Positions 59,880 to 64,000 of a stretch of 64,000 nucleotides of DNA are shown here, piece after piece. The position numbers and the translations under genes were made by a program. A model generated the notes under the pieces. It was not told the DNA's origin. It made no database searches and saw only the letters and a list, made by a program, of their open reading frames with translations. Each line of letters starts with the position of its first letter. The first letter of the stretch is position 1. This DNA comes from an uncultured Clostridia bacterium (GTDB taxonomy: Bacteria; Bacillota; Clostridia; Oscillospirales; Ruminococcaceae). Location of the stretch: NCBI GenBank assembly GCA_947628655.1, contig CANRAS010000008.1, positions 42,942-106,941 of the forward strand, written 5' to 3'.

Positions 59880-60959
59880 ATGTCCGAAGAAGTCGCTGTT
59901 GAAAATACCGAACAGGGCGAAAGTTCTCTCCTGCCGGGTTTTAAAAGCACTTGTATGCGCATTGGCGCTATGATGATAATTATGTACGCGTCGCGGTGCG
60001 TGTGCAGGGTCGCGCTGTCGCTTTTAGCGCCGTGGTATTATGCGCAGAGCGATTTGACACAAACAATAGTCGATATGCTGTCGGCGGTGATTTTCTTGAA
60101 TATTATTCCGATAGTTTCGGGAATGTTTTTGCTGAAATTCAACCTGAAAGAACGCGCACGCGGGCTTTACAAAAAACCGCGCTATTTCGGTCGTTCGTTC
60201 GGGATATTCCCCGCGGGTTACGGACTCAGCATTGCGTGCGCGCTTGTTACAATGCTGATAGGAAGTCTGTTTCCCGAAAACTCGCCCCTTTCCAATTCGT
60301 TCGCAGGGGCGCAGGACGCGCTCACTGCGGAAACTCCCGCCGCCGCAGTTCTGCGGTCGGCACACGCCGTTATCCTCGCGCCGATTTTTGAGGAATTATG
60401 GTTTCGCGGATTGGTTTTACAATCGCTCAGACCCTACGGAAACGGCTTTGCGGTGTTCATATCCGCGCTGATGTTCGGATTTGCCCACGCGAATTTGGGG
60501 CAGTTCCTGTATACGGCGGTAATCGGCGCAGTCCTCGCGTATGTGGCGATACAGACCGAAAGCATAGTGACCACTATGGTTATGCACGCGCTTTTAAATT
60601 CAATCGCGACAATAACATCTCTGTTTTTGATGAACGATGATGTGAAAGACTATATGATAAAACTAGGGTTGGGCATTATACCCGAAAGCGTTTCGCCCGC
60701 GGTGACGGTGTTCCTCGTGTGGACGAGCGCGGTGCTTTTGTTCGCGTTTTTCGGATTTATTTCGGCTATTGTAAAACTCGTTCACTTCAGGCGTTACCGC
60801 CTGCCGAAAGTTCAGACCGAACTTTCTTCGGGAAAGCGCTGGGGCATATTCCTGTCCCGCCCGACAGTCATAATAATGCTCCTTATGGCGTTCGACACAA
60901 TGACGTTTTTGTATGTTACGCAGACGATTTATGAATTGATTTCCCAATTGATACATTAA
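59880..60959 (+). CDS. CPBP (CAAX-like) family intramembrane metalloprotease
   Basis: 359 residues with about eight membrane helices. The Abi/CPBP catalytic motifs are EELWFR (E171, E172, R176) and FGFAH (H203), with the third motif in the following helix region. Members process peptides or confer bacteriocin self-immunity; which applies here is unknown. The ATG at 59880 has AAAGTGG upstream; an ATG four codons earlier is inside that site. Confidence 0.88.
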   Translation: MSEEVAVENTEQGESSLLPGFKSTCMRIGAMMIIMYASRCVCRVALSLLAPWYYAQSDLTQTIVDMLSAVIFLNIIPIVSGMFLLKFNLKERARGLYKKPRYFGRSFGIFPAGYGLSIACALVTMLIGSLFPENSPLSNSFAGAQDALTAETPAAAVLRSAHAVILAPIFEELWFRGLVLQSLRPYGNGFAVFISALMFGFAHANLGQFLYTAVIGAVLAYVAIQTESIVTTMVMHALLNSIATITSLFLMNDDVKDYMIKLGLGIIPESVSPAVTVFLVWTSAVLLFAFFGFISAIVKLVHFRRYRLPKVQTELSSGKRWGIFLSRPTVIIMLLMAFDTMTFLYVTQTIYELISQLIH

Positions 60960-60999
60960 AACCGCGAAAGCCCAAAATAATATTACAGGAGAAATAGAA

Positions 61000-61608
61000 A
61001 TGAACAGTTCTCAAAACAGCAAATCATGGACAGACCCGATAACGGGGGAAGTATACACGAGCGAACCCGCAGTCCCGAAAAGCACGGGCGTTCCCTTGCG
61101 AAAAGAGCAAAGCGACGTTATGCCCCCGCCGAACCCCGCGCGGAACACGGCGAACGCCGTTCCCACGCCCGTCCCGCGCCCCGCGGTTACGCCGAGCGCC
61201 GTACCTGCGCCCGTACCGCGCGGCGTTGTGCGCTTTTGCGAACATTGCGGAGGAGTGCTTGACGCGGGAGCGACCGTATGCCCGTGCTGCGGTGGTTCTG
61301 CCGCAGGCGCGCCAGCCGTCACGCCGTCGGCTCAGCCTATTGTAATCAACAACAATGTTTTCGTCAATGCGCCGAATAATATGAATAACCTCAATAATTA
61401 CGTTACGCAGGATCCGTCAAAGCAGAGGAACAAATGGGTCGCGTTCGTGCTTTGCCTGTTTATGGGGTATTTCGGCGCGCATAAATTCTACGACGGAAAA
61501 TTAGGCATCGGACTTGTGTATTTCTTCACGTTCGGACTGTTCGGCTTGGGCTGGTTTATTGATATATTCAGAATACTTGCAAAGCCTAATCCGTATTATG
61601 TTAATTAA
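61000..61608 (+). CDS. TM2-domain protein with zinc ribbon
   Basis: 202 residues. A disordered Pro-rich N-terminus, one zinc ribbon (CEHC and CPCC at about 80-98), an Asn-rich stretch and a C-terminal TM2 domain of two helices with the signature MGYFGAHKFYDGKLGIGLVY. An AGGAG site precedes the ATG. Function unknown; it is one of four zinc-ribbon membrane proteins in this window. Last gene of the tsaD unit. Confidence 0.85.
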   Translation: MNSSQNSKSWTDPITGEVYTSEPAVPKSTGVPLRKEQSDVMPPPNPARNTANAVPTPVPRPAVTPSAVPAPVPRGVVRFCEHCGGVLDAGATVCPCCGGSAAGAPAVTPSAQPIVINNNVFVNAPNNMNNLNNYVTQDPSKQRNKWVAFVLCLFMGYFGAHKFYDGKLGIGLVYFFTFGLFGLGWFIDIFRILAKPNPYYVN

Positions 61609-61615
61609 AAACTAC

Positions 61616-61644
61616 TTGAAATTCGGCGAAAAAAGTAGTATTAT
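61616..61644 (+). promoter_or_regulatory. Promoter of the second chemoreceptor
   Basis: TTGAAA (61616-61621), 17 bp, TATTAT (61639-61644); an overlapping TATACT at 61644 is an alternative -10. Confidence 0.5.
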
Positions 61645-61682
61645 ATACTTATAAGAAATAAATAAAGAGAGGATTTTTATTT

Positions 61683-63662
61683 ATGGATAAGAAACAAAGT
61701 ATTAGAAGAAAACTCGTGATGTTTGTCGTTCTGATAATCGGAATTTCAAATATGCTGTTCGCGGTGATTTCGGGATTGTCAACGATTACGAGAATACGCA
61801 ATAAGACCGAGCAGATTTATCTTGCAAGCGCAGAATCCACCGCGCGCGAGATGTCTGATTGGTTCGACAAGCAGGTGCGCACGGTCGACAGCCTTGTAGA
61901 GGCGCTCGGCGCGGGGAACTATGACACAACGCTGTTTTCGCAGAGCGAGGATTATCTTATAGATATGCTTGACGTAGACAGCGATATTTACTGCCTTTAT
62001 ATGGGCAGACCCGACAAGTCGTGCGTATTCTCCGACCGTTGGGACGCCGCCGCGAACGACTACGACCCGACAACGCGCGAATGGTACATAGACGCGGTAA
62101 ACACGGACGGCACGGTGATTTCCGCGCCGTATACGGACGTTTCCACGAAGAAAATGGTTATCACGCTGTCCAAGGCAATAAGGAAAAACGGCGAAGTGAC
62201 GGCGGTTCTCGCGTCGGATATATTTATCACGTCCGTTGTTGAAATAACGAACCGCACCGCCGAGGGCGAGGAGTTTTATCCGATACTCCTTGACGCGGAC
62301 AACGGAATTGTCGTACACAAAAACGCGGAGTTCCTCCCGACGGTTGACGCAAACGAAAACGACGTGATAACCAACGCCGCCGACATAGATTTTGACGAGT
62401 GCATAAACGCGCCCGACGCGTCCGTTTTCAAGGCAAAGGATTATGACGGCAAACAGAGCGTTTTCGCGAAACAGCCTGTCGGCGATACGGGCTGGCACTT
62501 GATTTTGTCAACGCCGTCCTCAAAATTCTACAGCGAAACCACATCGATTTCGATTATGTCAATGGCGTTCTTCCTCGTGTTCTTAGTAGCAGATACGGCT
62601 CTGCTCGCTATGATAATTACAAAGAAACTGAAACCCCTGAACGAACTTCGCCGCGCGTCAAGCGCAATGCTGAACGGTCAGTTGTCGTATACGAGCAATT
62701 ACACCGTACCCGACGAGATAGGCACGGCCTGCACTTCCACCGAACAGGCGATGAAGAAAATTCTCACATATGTGCGGGATATTGACGTAAATTTGAGCAA
62801 TATGTCGCAAGGCAAGTTCAACAATGTTATGTCGCTTGACTATATCGGAGATTTTGCGAATATCAAAGTTTCAATGCAGACTATACAGACATCTCTTAGG
62901 AGAACGCTCCTCAAAATAAACGAGATAGCGGGGCGCGTCGCGGGCGGTTCAAACGAACTTTCGGGCGCGGCGACCGAACTTTCAAACGGCGCGGCAAAGC
63001 AGGCGGGCGCGGTTGACGAACTTTCAAGCGCGATTGTATCCGTATCCGCGAAAGTCCAGAACACCGCGGACAACGCCGCGACCGCCGCCGAAATCGTCAC
63101 GACAATGGGGAGAAACGTATCCGAGGGCAACGCGAGTATGGAACAGCTTATCGCGGCGATGAAACACATCAACCAGACCTCCGAGGAAATCAAGAACATC
63201 AACAAGACGGTCGAGGACATTGCGTTCCAGACGAACATTTTAGCGCTTAACGCGGCGATAGAGGCGTCACGGGCAGGCGCGGCAGGCAAGGGCTTTGCGG
63301 TTGTCGCGGACGAGGTGAGAAACCTCGCGTCAAAGTCTGCCGAGGCGTCCGCAACGACAACGAAACTGATTGTCGAGGCGGTCAAGGCGGTAGAACAGGG
63401 CGTTAAACTCACGCAGGCGACTGCGGAGTCGCTGACTACGATAGTGTCGGGCACGAACAGCACGATAGAACTCGTGAACAACATCGCGTCCGACGCGGTA
63501 AGCGAGGAACAGGAGCTCCAGCAGATAAGCGCGGAAATGGACGCGATTTCCGCCGTAGTCCAAAGCAATACCGCGACAGCGGAGCAGAGTGCTGCGTCCA
63601 GTCTGACGTTGAATGAACAGGCGGCGGAACTCAAACAGATGACGGATCAGTTCAGCTTGTAG
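61683..63662 (+). CDS. Methyl-accepting chemotaxis protein with dCache sensor
   Basis: TM1 at about 10-35, a double-Cache periplasmic-type sensor (about 40-280; the [12 protein letters not shown] and [13 protein letters not shown] strings are typical), TM2 at about 288-310, HAMP and a signalling domain with tip [35 protein letters not shown]. Length 659 aa. dCache domains often bind amino acids or other small ligands. An AGAGAGGA site lies before the ATG. A terminator-type hairpin follows at 63694-63715. Confidence 0.94.
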   Translation: MDKKQSIRRKLVMFVVLIIGISNMLFAVISGLSTITRIRNKTEQIYLASAESTAREMSDWFDKQVRTVDSLVEALGAGNYDTTLFSQSEDYLIDMLDVDSDIYCLYMGRPDKSCVFSDRWDAAANDYDPTTREWYIDAVNTDGTVISAPYTDVSTKKMVITLSKAIRKNGEVTAVLASDIFITSVVEITNRTAEGEEFYPILLDADNGIVVHKNAEFLPTVDANENDVITNAADIDFDECINAPDASVFKAKDYDGKQSVFAKQPVGDTGWHLILSTPSSKFYSETTSISIMSMAFFLVFLVADTALLAMIITKKLKPLNELRRASSAMLNGQLSYTSNYTVPDEIGTACTSTEQAMKKILTYVRDIDVNLSNMSQGKFNNVMSLDYIGDFANIKVSMQTIQTSLRRTLLKINEIAGRVAGGSNELSGAATELSNGAAKQAGAVDELSSAIVSVSAKVQNTADNAATAAEIVTTMGRNVSEGNASMEQLIAAMKHINQTSEEIKNINKTVEDIAFQTNILALNAAIEASRAGAAGKGFAVVADEVRNLASKSAEASATTTKLIVEAVKAVEQGVKLTQATAESLTTIVSGTNSTIELVNNIASDAVSEEQELQQISAEMDAISAVVQSNTATAEQSAASSLTLNEQAAELKQMTDQFSL

Positions 63663-63768
63663 TTTTTAGAGAGTAGTTGTTAGTGACTAGTTATGCGCGG
63701 GCGTTCGCCCGCGCATTTGCTTTTAGAGGCTAGAAGTCAGAGGCTAGAGGCTAGAAATCGGCGTAGCA
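63660..63768 (+). repeat. Short repeat runs and hairpin after the last chemoreceptor
   Basis: GTAGTTTTTAGAGAGTAG run, a 10-bp TGCGCGGGCG hairpin (63694-63715) with ATTTGC tail, then an AGAGGCTAGAAGTC run leading into A7. Same order as after pilT, secDF and glmS. Confidence 0.65.
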
Positions 63769-63769
63769 T

Positions 63770-64000
63770 CCGTAAACCGCCCCGCCGTAGGCTGTGAAAG
63801 TTTCGCCAGCCTTTTCAAAGGCTGCGGGAGTCCAGAGGGCAGAGCCCTCTGGTCGCCGCCCGCAGGCGGCGAAATCCCCACGCTCAAGAGCTCCGCAAGG
63901 GGGTGAATGCCCGCGTAGCGGGCAGAGGGGGACGCCCTGCGATAGAGGGCGTCCCCCTTGCGCCTAGTGGAGCGCACGAAGTGCGCGGAACGGTCGCCTT
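63770..64000 (+). repeat. Family A structured repeat, copy A7 (cut by the window end)
   Basis: Head, CAGCC/GGCTG stem, CCAGAGGGC stem, a CGCCGCC hairpin, GAGCTCCGCAAGGGGG, GCCCGC hairpin, GGGGGACGCCCT hairpin with loop GCGATAG, and GCGCAC-GAA hairpin. The rest lies outside. Confidence 0.8.

Noticed and set aside
1..64000. tRNA or rRNA genes
   Set aside because: I looked for the T-arm GTTCGAnnC and 16S/23S signature strings and found no convincing cloverleaf or rRNA segment.

Overview
The window looks like a chromosomal segment of a Gram-positive, low-to-mid GC anaerobe of the class Clostridia, probably an Oscillospirales/Ruminococcaceae-type gut or rumen bacterium. This is inferred from HPr kinase, WhiA, RapZ, YlxM-Ffh, a secDF fusion, a YtrA-type GntR regulator and ferredoxin, from near-consensus sigma-A promoters (TTGACA, 17 bp, TATAAT), strong AGGAGG-type ribosome sites and frequent TTG/GTG starts. 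No rRNA, tRNA, CRISPR array, phage module or transposase was seen.

Layout. 1-4.4 kb: type IV pilus/secretion genes (partial secreted protein, prepilin peptidase, PilB and PilT ATPases). 4.6-5.2 kb: HEPN/MNT toxin-antitoxin pair. 5.4 kb: lipoprotein. 6.6-8.9 kb: ylxM-ffh-rpsP-khpA operon. 9.3-11.1 kb: YtrA-like regulator with an ABC transporter, followed by a broken GNAT gene. 12.5-15.2 kb: secA between two large inverted repeats. 15.7-20.9 kb: leucine-rich lipoprotein, a 49-residue small protein, aspartokinase, thymidylate synthase, and an NYN nuclease-like protein with five LOTUS domains. 21-24 kb: a PAS/GGDEF/EAL c-di-GMP phosphodiesterase. 24.3-25.6 kb: an orphan VapB-like protein and a conserved hypothetical protein. 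25.8-37.4 kb: secDF, glmS, alanine symporter, chemoreceptor, galactose mutarotase, hydrolase and ferredoxin. 38.1-43.5 kb: hprK-glcK-murB-rapZ-whiA-flavin reductase operon. 43.8-47.7 kb: orphan ABC ATPase, sirtuin, zinc-ribbon/TPM pair and dtd. 47.9-50.9 kb: a four-gene operon of unknown function headed by a Gly-Ser-Phe-rich protein. 51.1-54.2 kb: a 208-bp tandem array derived from the adjacent zinc-ribbon gene. 55.2-63.7 kb: a secreted protein, a small zinc-ribbon protein, OGG1 glycosylase, DUF6062-like protein, tsaD, aroK, a CPBP protease, a TM2 protein and a second chemoreceptor.

How the genes relate. PilB carries an MshEN domain of the kind that can bind c-di-GMP, and the EAL protein would degrade c-di-GMP, so surface motility and signalling may be linked. 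Two chemoreceptors add taxis input. SecA and SecDF with Ffh cover protein export. GlmS, MurB, glucokinase and HPr kinase connect sugar sensing to wall synthesis.

The most striking non-genic content is a set of dispersed intergenic repeats. Family A (about 300-375 bp, seven full or partial copies) is a chain of stem-loops whose two arms change together between copies, which is the signature of selected structure. Family B (about 175 bp, four copies) does the same. Short TTAGAGGTAAGAAGT-like runs and GC-rich terminator hairpins accompany them downstream of genes.
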